A DNA stretch of 64,000 bases from Akebia trifoliata. Taxonomy: Eukaryota > Streptophyta > Magnoliopsida > Ranunculales > Lardizabalaceae. A program made the translations under genes and the position numbers. Shown here in pieces: positions 11,765-22,795 of the stretch (positions within the stretch are counted from its first letter, which is position 1; every line of letters begins with the position of its first letter). The notes beneath the pieces were generated by a model. The model was given only the letters and a program-made list of their open reading frames with translations. It searched no databases and was not told where the DNA came from. The stretch spans positions 34,593,756 to 34,657,755 of the forward strand of contig CM030715.1 in NCBI GenBank assembly GCA_017979445.1. The letters are read 5' to 3'.

Positions 11765-12063
11765 GTTGAACAAGATCGAGAGCCTGAGAGAGAGGAGCGA
11801 ACGAGCGAGCGAGAGAGATAGAGAGAGAGAGTGAGAGTGTTTCAGAGAGAGAAAGAGAGAGGAGACGAGAACTCTCTCTGCTGTTGTAATTGTGCCAGGG
11901 AAGTGGGACTAATAATCATAAAAACGAGGGATGGCGCTGTAAAAAACAATAATATATAACTTAAACGAAATCAACAATCTCGACCGTCCGATTCAACAAT
12001 ATCCAACGGTCGGGTTTCTTTTGTTAAAACGACTGTTAAAATAGAGGCATCCGAACGCCTCCC

Positions 12064-13157
12064 ATATATATATATATATATGAAAATTCATAAAACCAAG
12101 TTATTATCATCAAATCGCATATTTTTACATTTATGAATCACTAAATTCTATTATGTATCAAATTCCACATTAGAAAAAAGAAGTATTTAATTTTTTTTCC
12201 TGTAAAAAAAAGTGAAAAAAAATCAGAATAAAATAACATTTTTTTTATTAAAATAACATTTTTTTTATTACAAATGAAAAAATCACTTTTTTTTATAATT
12301 ATTTTAATTGTCGGATATGCAAGACATGTTTTAAACGCGTTTTTTTTCTTTCCAACAACAAAAAAAACACCATTTTTTTATTATTATGATAAATAAATAA
12401 ATAATCCTTAAACTTTCTCGTCAAAAACCATCTTTTTCTACTTCTAGGCAAACCCTATCTCATCTTCCAACCTAAGTTTCTATGTCCTTCAACATCGAAA
12501 CTTCAAGACCACGGTAGGAATTTTTGATAAATGAGAAATGGTGGGATTTTGAATTGAAAAATCGAGAATTTTAATAAGAAGTTGAAGATGAGGTCAAACA
12601 CGTTAATATATATATATATATATTCTAAAGTTAAAAATGAAATGACGGATAAAGAAAGAAAAAAAAAAAAAAAATCAAACATTTTGATTTGAGATTAAAG
12701 ATGAGAAGTGAGAACAACGGGGTCATTATCTGTGTTAATATCTCTTTACATGACGAGGTCAAAGGGTACCTCGGCTGGTTGGGATCTTAATTCTTAACCA
12801 CCAAAAATAAAATATAAAACTCGCTTTCTAATAGTAAAAGTAGAACCTTTCCTTCAATGGATGGAATTTGTGGTTTGAAAGTCTTAATGAAATATTTTAA
12901 TGGTTAATTCTGCCACATGTCACTTCATGATTTGTTTAATAAACAAATAGGTGAAAATTTGAACAATCAAATTTTACTACAAGTAATGGACAAATTTGAA
13001 AGGGTCTTTTGACCAAATCCTTCCTTATTTTAAATTTGATTAAATAATCTTCCATTTTAAGGAAAATCCGTGACAAAGAACATTCTTGGAAAAAAAACAA
13101 AAAAATGCATAGATTCTGTACACTCGGGAGTTGGATAAGATCCCTATTCAGTCGACT
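12064..13157. other. AT-rich gene-free region
   Basis: Homopolymer A/T runs, TA repeats (12604-12624) and short tandem ATAACATTTTTTTTATTAAA. No coding exons, no clear element ends. Confidence 0.55.
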
Positions 13158-13165
13158 AATTTGAC

Positions 13166-13695
13166 TAAGGGTGCAACTTGGTTTGATTTGGTTTGGATGG
13201 GTTTGAGGGCAAATTGGAACTGAACTGACATAGGTCAGTTCCACTAAATAAGAATCAAAACTGAATCAAATTCCATTAGAATCAAACCAACCCAAACGGA
13301 ATTAAAGTAGGTTTGGTTCAATTCAATTCTATAGATTGTCAATATTCTATAAATTGCAAGTAATATTTTATAATGAAAAAAAAAAACATAAAATTTCATA
13401 CAATAAATCACAAATCTATCCATAAAAAGTCATTAGTTTATTTATAAAAGATCACTAATCTATATATTAACTTTTAAAATAATTTATAATAATTATTATA
13501 TACATATATTTATTTATTTATTGCATAAGGGTTCGATTCTATACAAACTTGATCCGAGAACTTAACCAAATTGACCGATTCTCCATTTTCATAATCCGGA
13601 ATCGAATTGCAACTTGTTCCAAACAAAATTAAACCACCCTAAAACTATCGGTTTGATTTGGTTCTCGATTTGAACCAGACCAAGTTGCACCCCTA
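13166..13695. mobile_element. hAT-like element with TAAGGGTGCAACTTGGT ends, copy 2
   Basis: Inverted ends TAAGGGTGCAACTTGGT and ACCAAGTTGCACCCCTA enclose 530 bp. The flanks AATTTGAC (13158-13165) and ATTTTGAC (13696-13703) are an 8-bp duplication with one mismatch. The interior has the same GGTTTGGTT/AACCAAACC style as copy 1 and no coding capacity. Confidence 0.75.
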
Positions 13696-14029
13696 ATTTT
13701 GACATTATTATTGGTCGATAGATTTAGACTAGTAATGAATCAGGTTCAGATTGGTTTGAGGTCGATTTGGGACAAATCCAACAAGGATCAAATTGGACCC
13801 AATACCAATTCAATAAGAATCTGATTGGACTCTTTTTCAAGTAGGGTTTTTAACAATTCTCAATATTATAATCCAAATGGATAAAAATAAAATCGGGATT
13901 GAGTCGGATCAAATCTAATTTGATATAAAAGATAAATGAATTTTAGATATTTAAATAGATTGGTAATGAAATTTACGTATTTTCTTACATTTTACTTTAT
14001 ATATGCATCTTATTGGATCAAGACATAGT

Positions 14030-14172
14030 TGATCTAGAATCAATCCCGAGGTATCTAGGCCTCTTTACACCTACCAGATAATTTTTGGGGTAAATCCTTG
14101 AGAGTGGCCCCTAATGGAGGATTCAAACTCAAGACCTCTATTTCTTGAGGAGTGGTCTTAGCCATTTTAATA
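14030..14172 (-). mobile_element. Possible SINE fragment
   Basis: On the minus strand a box-A-like ATGGCTAAGACCACTCC is followed by a box-B-like GTCTTGAGTTTGAATCCTCC at Pol III spacing. No target duplication or tail was found. Confidence 0.35.
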
Positions 14173-14257
14173 ACCAGAGGTGGAGCCAGGATTTTTTCTT
14201 CATACGAGCAAAATTCTAATGTGGGGCATTGTTAATATAAAAAAATTTAAATTCTTT

Positions 14258-15393
14258 GGCAAGACATCTTGGTATCTCGGATGAGACAAGATTCTTCTCA
14301 CAAACTTTTGAACCACAAAGAAAGAGACAAAGATGAAAATGAAGACGACGAAGAGAACAAACAAAGAAGCAAAAGGAGTAGTAGAAAATGGGAACCTTGA
14401 GGACTATAGAGTATTGTCTCTTTCATAAACGATACCAAAATGATTCGGACGAGTCATCCGAATCCATATTAAGAAGTTGATTCAATTTCTTTAAAAATAA
14501 CTTTGCCGTCCTAATTAATAGTTAGATATTTGCGCCTGCTTTATTTATACCAAAATTCTCCACAACAATGAGCAACTACCACTCTTTTTAAATCTAAAAA
14601 AAATAAAAAAATCTCACATGTTAAGAGCAACTCCAACAAGCTCTTTACATGTAAGATGTTATTTATTATAAAGAATCAAATGACAAAATAAGGGTCCAAC
14701 AGACTCTCTACTACCTCAAGTTAAAATAACAAATACAAAAATCAAGACCAAGACTTGCCACATGTAGCGAGGGTGCCTTGGCTCTTTATTAATAAAATAT
14801 TAAAAATACTTTACTTATTAATTTAGTAAGATTTTAAATCTTACTAAGCATTGTTGGCCTACATGAATTATCACATTGACAATGGAACACAACATCCTTC
14901 TAGATTTTTTAGCAAATCCATATTCACAAAAAAATAAAATAAAATTGGACTTGATCCAAGGTTTGAAAATGAACGGTTACATAACTCTAAAAACTAAAAT
15001 TAAAATTTAATGGTGAAAATTAATAATTTTTTTTTTTATTTTCGTAGAATTTAACATTCAAGAAGCCTATGACATTGGATTGTATTTTTGTCTTTCAAAT
15101 TTGAGGTTACGGCTCTTATTAAGATTTGAGTCAATTTTCAACAAATGAAAGATTTATTGAACCTGATGGAGTAATCAATAAATTTTAGACTAGTTAAAAA
15201 TACTAAAATAACATTGGTTAGATTTTAACAAAATGTATTTTTTTATTTTAAAGAACATTGTTGGAGATGCTCTAAGTAGGATCCCTACCATTTTTAGCTC
15301 ATTCAAATTACGATTTGTCCTGCTCCACTAAATTGTGTTCTGATGGAACATGCATCAGGCACCGTAGACTTCATACTTTAGGAGGGGGGCCTC
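14258..15393. repeat. Local duplication, unit A
   Basis: This segment matches 16127-16854 in the same order: GATTCTTCTC, AAAATGGGAACCTTGAGGAC, GAGTATTGTCTCTTTCAT, TTAGATATTTGCGCC, AACTACCACT, CTCCACTAAATTGTGTTCTG and TTCATACTTTAGGAGG. Unit A is longer because it holds the Harbinger-type MITE. It is non-coding. Confidence 0.8.
14625..15272. mobile_element. PIF/Harbinger-type MITE with TAA target duplication
   Basis: Inverted ends GAGCAACTCCAACAAGCTC and CATTGTTGGAGATGCTC enclose 648 bp. TAA flanks both sides (14622-14624 and 15273-15275), the 3-bp target of PIF/Harbinger elements. The related segment at 16.7 kb lacks the element and keeps one TAA at the matching place (GTGCTAAGTTG), which serves as an empty site. 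Confidence 0.82.
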
Positions 15394-16126
15394 GCATAAG
15401 ATTTCATCCTTTTTATAGTGATAGTAATAGTAGATATGAACACACTTTCAATAATAGAATATAAGACTCTATATCCTAGATCCTTCGGATAAGTCCTTTG
15501 ACGACCACGATGAATACTTTGAGAGCCTTCTCTTGATCCTATTTTAACATTAACTAGTTCATTGTCTACCCTTACTTTCTTATAGTGAAATAGCAAACCC
15601 TTTTTTACCATTTTAAATAGATAACTTCTTTTAGAAAATAAATCAATTTTATTTAAATAAAATGTAATTGCCTTGAAAATGACATTATTCATGCTCCATG
15701 TTCATAGCTTGATCATATTTGCTCTCGCATTCATTCATTATGATTTAATTAATTTGACTATTTTTTCTATCCTATTGATAATACATTAACAACAAATCTT
15801 TATTAATTCAAATTTTCTTGTAAGGGAAAGATTTTAGATGAAATATGTACTTACTTTCTCTAACATCCTCATGAAGCATAGTTTTCAATATTATTTTGAG
15901 TCATGCTGGGGTGACATTGGGATTTACTGCAATTCTCACATTTCAGACGGGGGGTACACAGTTAACTATAGACGTGTTTTATTGAGATACGAATAAAAAG
16001 TATCTTCGGTTATTTGTCCACCTCCACATAAAAAATGTGAGAATGGTAGTAAATCTAAAGTCATGTCAATATTAGTGTATTTTATTTTATTTTATTTATT
16101 TATTATTATTATTTTTTAATTATACC

Positions 16127-16854
16127 TTGGCACACCATTTTCATATCTAGAACGAGATAAAGATTCTTCTCTAAAATTTTTGAACAACAAAAAGGAAGAT
16201 TGAGGAAGAACAAATGAAGAAGCAAGAGTAGTAGTAATAGTACAAAATGGGAACCTTGAGGACCATGGAGTATTGTCTCTTTCATGAACAATAGTAAAAT
16301 TACTCAAGCAAGTCATCTGAATCCATGTCATTAAGTCGATTCAATTTATTTATTTTATTTAACGAGATGATCCCTGTGGTAGTTGACTAGCCATCGGACC
16401 ATTGGGACACAAAGACTTACCTTATCCATAGGACTAGTCCTCGGACCGCACACATCATCCCACCCGGTCACATGAAGTCATTAAGTAGCCGTCTTAATGG
16501 GTGAGGGGTTATAGAGATTCGAAGTCATGATCTGAGGTACATACTCAATCACTTTCTTACCATCTCGACTAGACCCTAATGAGTAAAGGATTCAATTTCT
16601 TTGAAAATGACTTTACCGTCCTAATTAATGGTTAGATATTTGCGCCAGCTTTATTTATATTTTTTTCTAACAACACCAAACAACTACCACTATTTTTTAA
16701 ATCCTAAAAAAAATAAAAATTATGTGCTAAGTTGCGCATGGGAGCCCTACCATTTCAGCTCATTAAAACTACGATTTATTGTACTCCACTAAATTGTGTT
16801 CTGATGGAAAATAGATCAGGGACCGTACACTTCATACTTTAGGAGGTGGGCCTA
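16127..16854. repeat. Local duplication, unit B
   Basis: This is the second copy of the unit at 14258-15393. It lacks the Harbinger-type MITE but contains a SINE at 16348-16588 that unit A lacks. Each copy is therefore an empty-site control for the other. Confidence 0.8.
16348..16588 (-). mobile_element. tRNA-derived SINE, minus orientation
   Basis: The insert is bounded by a direct repeat GATTCAATTT (16338-16347 and 16589-16598) that occurs once in unit A. On the plus strand it starts with a T-rich stretch (the tail in reverse). On the minus strand TAGTCGAGATGGTAAG resembles box A and GACTTCGAATCTC resembles box B of a Pol III promoter. A related element is at 40650-40852. Confidence 0.72.
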
Positions 16855-17610
16855 TCTAAAAAACTGCGAGATGGTCCTTTATCTTGATATTCCAATTTCC
16901 AATCACAAATAGTCAAAAAGGAGAATTGGCCTTCTCGTTTACACGTCCAGACAATTAAAAACTATTCAAAGAATCCAACTCAACGATAATTGTCAACTTA
17001 GACTGTTCAGACCCTTTGATTCATTGGTTTACTAGTTGAACTGACTGGTCCGGTCCCTTGGTAGCGATTCGGAAAAAGACAAAAATTCAACTTGCATTGG
17101 ATTTTGACTTGTAAAAATTAGATCTAAAATTCAATAAGTAGAAAATATGCGGCATATATTTTATACGTGTATTATCTGTCTCATTTCAAAATTTTGATAA
17201 TAAATCTATTAAATGAGAGATTGCTAAATGGACTGATTTAATTATTTTCATATCTAATCGATGGGTGTGAATGGGTTTAGGCTTGGGTTCAGATTTGGAT
17301 TTGATCTTAAGTCTATTGGGTTGAAATAGTCCTTAGCTAATTTTAAGATTTTATATCGAATTTAAATTGATGCACTAAATGAAATCATTTGGAATTATTT
17401 CTTATTAGTTTTCATTGAGAGAGGACTCTGATCTACAACTTGATTGAAGAAAATTAAATATAAGAGTAAACTTATTATCTATTTTAATGATTTTTAATAT
17501 AAAATCTTACATATAAGGTTGGATTGAACCTATAATAAGCATCCTTAAACCCTAGCCTGACCTAAATTTTACAAGTTGGAAAAGTTCATAATCAAAGTCC
17601 TAATCCTTAA

Positions 17611-17853
17611 TCCCAAGGGGGTGATCTTGGCAATTTTGGATTTAACAAGCGGTGAGAGTCAGTAGGTTATGAGTTCGATACTTAGTATGATTAGTATTTC
17701 CTCAGAGCCACCCACGAGGGTGCATACTTACTTACTCGATGCGTGTGTTGTGCAAGCGTTGCATGTGTCCAGGAGAGAGATCCATATTCCTTGGCTCCAA
17801 TCCTGACTCTTTCAGTCCCCCTATTAAGGTTCAAAAATAAATAATAAAAAATT
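17611..17853 (+). mobile_element. SINE-like retroposon, plus orientation
   Basis: A direct repeat CTAATCCTTA (17601-17610 and 17854-17863) flanks 243 bp. The element has a box-B-like GGTTATGAGTTCGATACT about 60 bp in and ends with an A-rich tail (AAAAATAAATAATAAAAAAT). No frame. It belongs to a different family from the 16.3-kb SINE. Confidence 0.65.
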
Positions 17854-18310
17854 CTAATCCTTATTCTTTTGTGGGGTCGTGTTAGGTTAGGTTAGTGGCC
17901 CCGATTGACAGGCCTATCATATTCCAAACTACCGATACTTAGAATAATAAGTTCAGTAATTATTTTAAATTATAAATAAAGTTATCCCTCCATCAACTCC
18001 TCTCATTATTAATGGGTCAAATCAATGATTATTAGTATTCAACGGTCTGATCTGCACATTTCTCCGAAAACAGTTTGATCATACACCATTAGAACAAATG
18101 ATAGATCCCAACCCATGTGGTATCCTTATATAGAATTGATCTGCATTCGCAAATACTGACTTTAAACTTGTAACCAAACACCATCTTAACTCGATGGATT
18201 AAGCGTATAACAGTTGGCGAACATCTAAGAATTTCTTTTGCCGTGAAATGTTGACTTTGACGTACTTTCGAAGTTTCCACAGGGTAAAATGCTGAGCTGA
18301 CTTAATTTAA

Positions 18311-18435
18311 CACTACGCTCAACACTGCGCTGATGTGGTAGTGGGCAGAGAACCATAGATTTTCTCCTCAAGATACAAGACGAAAATCTATGGTTCTCTG
18401 AATACTTCCACGTCATCACAGTGTTGAGCGCAGCG
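18311..18435. mobile_element. Hairpin MITE next to the CRCK2-like start
   Basis: CACTACGCTCAACACTGCGC pairs with the inverse near 18415-18435. The stem continues through GATGTGG and GAGAACCATAGATTTTC, with GAAAATCTATGGTTCTC on the other side. It ends 120 bp before the predicted start codon, so it is in the promoter or 5' leader. A half copy (TTCAACACTATGCTGATGTG) lies at 54271-54305. Confidence 0.7.
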
Positions 18436-18554
18436 TCGACGACTCTTGTACAATTCTACTGGGAGTTTGGTCAACCCTACTCCGAGGAGTACATGATCAG
18501 CACTACTCTACCAGAGTCTTCTTCTGTGTTGGAGTTTATTATTCGCCATATTTC

Positions 18555-21553
18555 ATGGTCAAAGAGTCTCCAACGATGCGAAGCCCTGGCGTACCGTACA
18601 GCAGTAAAAACAGTCGGAAAGCTAAATCCGACGGATGGAGAACGCCGGATCCTTCGGATTATTCTCAGAGTTCTGCATATTCCACCAGCTCGACCGGCCG
18701 GAATCCGATGAAAGTTGCAGCAAGATTTTTCATGGGAAGGATCGGCGCGTGTTTCGCTCCGCCGGAGACCAGATCTTCTTCAGATATTGGAGATTTTGAT
18801 GAATTTAAGTCTCGTTCTGGTAAATCTTTCTTAAAAAATTTCACTTAAAATGCGAGAAGTTTGGTTGAATTTGTGTTTGATTTTGTTTGTGAAGTTTGAA
18901 TCTGAAATATTCTATTTTTTAGGTCTTAAACGTAAGAAGATCTTAAAGTAAGTTTGAATCTAATGGAATCTATCTTTCTCAAAAGAAAAAAAAAATTGGT
19001 TGGTAAGCAGGTGAAGGAGGATAGCAGAATTTCTTTGATGTTATTTATTTATTTAATTTCACTTAATTAAGAAAACATGGATCAAAACTGATAAATTCTT
19101 GAAATTTGTCCATTTATAAGTAATCTGGATCCACATGTTCCATGTGGAATTAATTTGGCCTAATTAACATGTTTAATTTGCTTAAAAGGTTTTAAATTCG
19201 CGCTTCAATTCATCTGCTGACCAATGATGGCATTGGTGATAAGTGCTTTAGTGCAAGTTTAAGGTTCTAAAGAGGTAAATTGAGTTGAATGGAAAAAAAA
19301 ATAGGATTCATGTTACCAACTTCAAGATTTGGGTTAAAACATAGATGGTGATGATGATTGTTAGCAATTCTAGGTATTTAAAAGAATAGTGATCAAAAAG
19401 GAATTTTGTTCTCTTAATTATTGTTGTTCTTTCTTTCCATGACATTTAAGTAAATGAAATTATTGAACTTATTTCTATTTTTCTTCTAAATTTGTGTTAA
19501 CTCTCTATTAGTTGCATCGGATACGATTAGTACTGGCAGTGAAAGGAGGCGAATTTATTCCAATTCGTCCAATTCGACCAAGGCAATGGAACCTGGGGGT
19601 GTAAAATTTACAATGGCAGAGATTTTCAAGGCTACAAGGAACTTCTCCCCTTCTTTCAAGATAGGACAAGGTGGGTTCGGAACGGTCTATAAGGGGAGAC
19701 TCGAAGATGGCACCCTTGTAGCAGTTAAACGTGCAAAGAAGGTTGGAGGGAGATTATTTAATGGAAGCTTGTTTCTTTGTTGATTATGAGACTTGAAATT
19801 GGTTGAATGAATTTGGGTTTGACTTGGTTTTGCTTTCTTTGCAGAGTGTATATGATAAGCATTTGGGTGTGGAGTTCCAAAGTGAAATCCAGACATTGGC
19901 GCGGGTTGAGCATTTGAATTTGGTCAGGTTCTTTGGGTATTTGGAACACGAAGATGAACGGGTTGTTGTTGTAGAGTACGTTCCCAATGGAACCCTTAGA
20001 GAACACTTGGATTGTGAGTACTGTTTGGCCTTGCTTTTCGTTGTTTCTAAAAAAATAGATACAAAGTTTATATTCGATTCCATGAAAATGATTGAAGGAC
20101 TGAATGCAGGTTTAAGTGGAAATGTTCTCGATCTTGCTGCACGGATGGATATTGCGATCGATGTTGCTCATGCAGTAACTTATCTACATATGTATACAGG
20201 TTGGGTTTGAAAGCAATGCGACTTATTTTAGTTTGATTTAAAGCAGGAAAATATAGACTTGTTAATCACTGAAAAGCTTAAAATCTGTTTTTGGAGGGGA
20301 TAATATAGGATATATGTGCCTGTTTGCCATGCAGATCACCCAATAATCCACAGAGACATAAAGTCTTCAAACATCCTCCTTACTGAAAATCTTCGAGCCA
20401 AGGTGACTGATTTTGGGTTTGCTCGATTGGCTGCGGATAGTGATTCAGGAGCCACTCACGTATCCACTCAAGTAAAAGGAACTGCCGGCTACTTAGACCC
20501 AGAGTACTTGAGAACCTATCAACTAACCGAGAAGAGTGATGTTTACTCCTTTGGTGTATTGCTGGTGGAGCTAATATCAGGCAGGCGGCCTATTGAGCCT
20601 AAAAAGGAGCTCAAAGAACGAATAACTGCAAAATGGGTATGGTTTCTTTTTCTAAATCTTTGGTCGTTACGACCATAATCACCAAGTTGGGGTTCGGGAA
20701 TAAGTCGGCAAGGGAAAAAGCCGAAAAAAAAAAGAGAAAAAATGAAAAAAAAAAAAAAGAGAAAAAATCGAAATAGTGTTGGTACAATATAATTTTTTCG
20801 ACTAAAGGGTGTTATCATTTATATCATCAAATCCTATTCTAAACTATCATAAAAGAAAAAATTAGGGCTCTGTTCCGATATATGAGTTTGGAGCTCAATT
20901 CTAGTTTTAGAAAAGGTTATGTTTATTAAAACATTACCCTTTAATTTTGTATTAAATGGTTAAAACATTCTTTTGGGTTTAAAAAATTCTAAAAATAATC
21001 ATGTAATGTTAAATTAACTATGAACCCCCCCCCCCCCCCCCCAACCCCCACCCACGAATTGGACTATTAAATCTCGTAGTTCGTGATTAAATCACAAAGA
21101 TCGTTTAAAATGCAATTTTTTCAAAACTTTCCGATTTAATCGACAACCTATAAATCACGACTTTGGTGACTATGGTTACTACTAGTTGTCGTTATCTCAG
21201 TTAAAGTGAAAGAGAACAAATGGCCATATTTTCACATTGAATTTGAAAATTTTAAACTATCTGATGAGCAAGTATTGGTGAAAATGCAGGCAATGAAGAA
21301 GTTCACTGATGGAGATGCAATTCTAGCGTTGGACCCCAGGTTATCACGGAATCCAGCAACAAACCTAGCACTAGAAAAAATTCTAGAGTTAGCCTTACAA
21401 TGCTTGGCTCCAACCAGACAAAGTCGGCCTACTATGAGGAGGTGTGCAGAGATACTTTGGAGCATCCGCAAGGATTACAGAGAACTCTCAGCTTCAGACT
21501 TGCACTCACTCTCCTCTCATTCCCTGAGAACTCCATCCATTAGAGACGAATAA
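18555..21553 (+). CDS. CRCK2: Calmodulin-binding receptor-like cytoplasmic kinase (CRCK2-like, RLCK-IV)
   Basis: Six exons agree in phase: 18555-18819, 19512-19741, 19845-20013, 20110-20199, 20335-20636 and 21290-21553, giving 439 residues. The first ~110 residues are Ser-rich and have no signal peptide. The kinase domain has the Gly loop IGQGGFGTV (139-147), the VAVK lysine (161), the catalytic loop HRDIKSSN (Asp259), DFG (Asp277), [10 protein letters not shown] and DVYSFGVLL, so all catalytic residues are present. The stretch after VAVKRAKK corresponds to the calmodulin-binding segment described for Arabidopsis CRCK1. The protein is expected to phosphorylate Ser/Thr in the cytoplasm or at the membrane in calcium-linked stress or immune signalling. 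The ATG at 18576 could be used instead (seven residues shorter). The fifth intron carries an 18-C run and A-rich tracts. CRCK2 rather than CRCK1 or CRCK3 is inferred from length and the lack of a transmembrane segment. Confidence 0.9.
21025..21042. repeat. Eighteen-C homopolymer in an intron
   Basis: A run of 18 C followed by CCCCCACCC lies in the fifth intron of the CRCK2-like gene. The opposite strand could form a G-quadruplex. Confidence 0.8.
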
Positions 21554-21967
21554 TAATGTACTATAAGAGATCAAGAGCTTTATGGATTTGCAAAAAAATG
21601 TGGGAATGTCTTTGCAAGACAACCAACCAATTGGGTTAGTCATGCAGATTGGCATATGGCATCAAGGGAGCTGAGAATTTCTTTGGGATGTAATGCATGG
21701 TGTGTTGTAGCTTTGAGAAGGCTGGATTTGTGCAAGTCGTGTAGAGGGGATTTGTTTTTGTCCCACATAGTGGGCCAAGTGATTGAATATATCTAAGAAC
21801 TTCAGTGTAAGATGACGGGCGATTGATGCTTTTATTTCTTACTTTCTTTTTTCCTGCGGTTTCTCTTTCAGGGTATTTGTATCTTAGTGAAGAATACTTT
21901 ACTAAAAGATCTGTTACTAGTAAAGATAAAATTATTGTTTCAAGCTTAAGAAATAAATGAATCTTGA

Positions 21968-21973
21968 AATAAA
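21968..21973 (+). terminator. Candidate poly(A) signal of the CRCK2-like gene
   Basis: A canonical AATAAA lies about 415 bp after the stop codon, with a similar AATAAATG just upstream and a T-rich stretch after it. This is a plausible 3' end; transcript data would be needed to place cleavage. Confidence 0.4.
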
Positions 21974-22795
21974 GCTTCATGTTCAATGGGTTTTATTTTG
22001 GCTCTTTGTTTTTTTATTTTATTTTTGCTAGGCATCATGGATACTATGGAAAGCTAATTATGAGTTGGGTCCATTTTTTTTTATTAGTGGCTAGTAATTA
22101 GTAAGTGAAGGGGTTAGATACTCAGACTACAATCAACTTAGCAAGTTGTCACTTTCAATGCAACAGTTGGCACCCTAACCTTATGTTTAGTTGGTTGGTA
22201 CCCTAACGTTATGTTTAATTTGGTATTTAGTTTTCTGGGTTTTGATTTCAACATCCAACTATTTATATTTGTAATGTAGGATAGAAAAGTTCATCTGATC
22301 TCCCTGTATGCTAATTGCAAGGCTTTTGGGTTGAAGTACAAAAACCTAATAACCCAGATTCACTTGTTTTCAGTTCAACTCAAATTCGGACGAAATTTAA
22401 AACCATTGCCTTCTCTACATTAAATTAAATCAGCTTCAACTAAAACCCAATCCATTAAAACTGTTTCGATTACTAATTAATCTCTTTCTTTACCCACAGC
22501 CAAGCATTCCTTGTAATAGCATGGACTAACTATTTATTCAACATTGATAAACTTCAAGCAGACGTCGAGTGGGATATGGTGTTAAAGTAGACCAAAACAA
22601 AACAACAAAGAACCATGTCGTTTGAAATTTTGCAACTTCCAACAAATATCCACTCCAAATATTTGAGTATAAAGAGCATTACACGTGATGCAAATAGAAG
22701 AGATTTACGTTTAACCAATCTGAGTTTTCCATTGCTGCCAGACTGGCAAGGGATGTTCTTTGCACCTCTCAACTACTCCCCCTCCCCCTCTTCTC

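Larger units (their letters stand above)
10569..12063. mobile_element. Pack-MULE (Mutator-like, long inverted ends) carrying a gene fragment
   Basis: The element begins GGGAGGCGTTCGGAGGCATC and ends with the inverse, GATGC...GAACGCCTCCC. The inverted ends run about 140 bp, down to a shared TTTTTACAGCGCCATCCCTC. Both ends sit in TATATATA, which fits a Mutator-type AT-rich target duplication but cannot be proved because the flank is itself a TA repeat. There is no transposase frame. The interior is a fragment of an EXORDIUM-like gene in minus orientation plus CT/GA repeats, which is the composition of a Pack-MULE. Confidence 0.85.
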
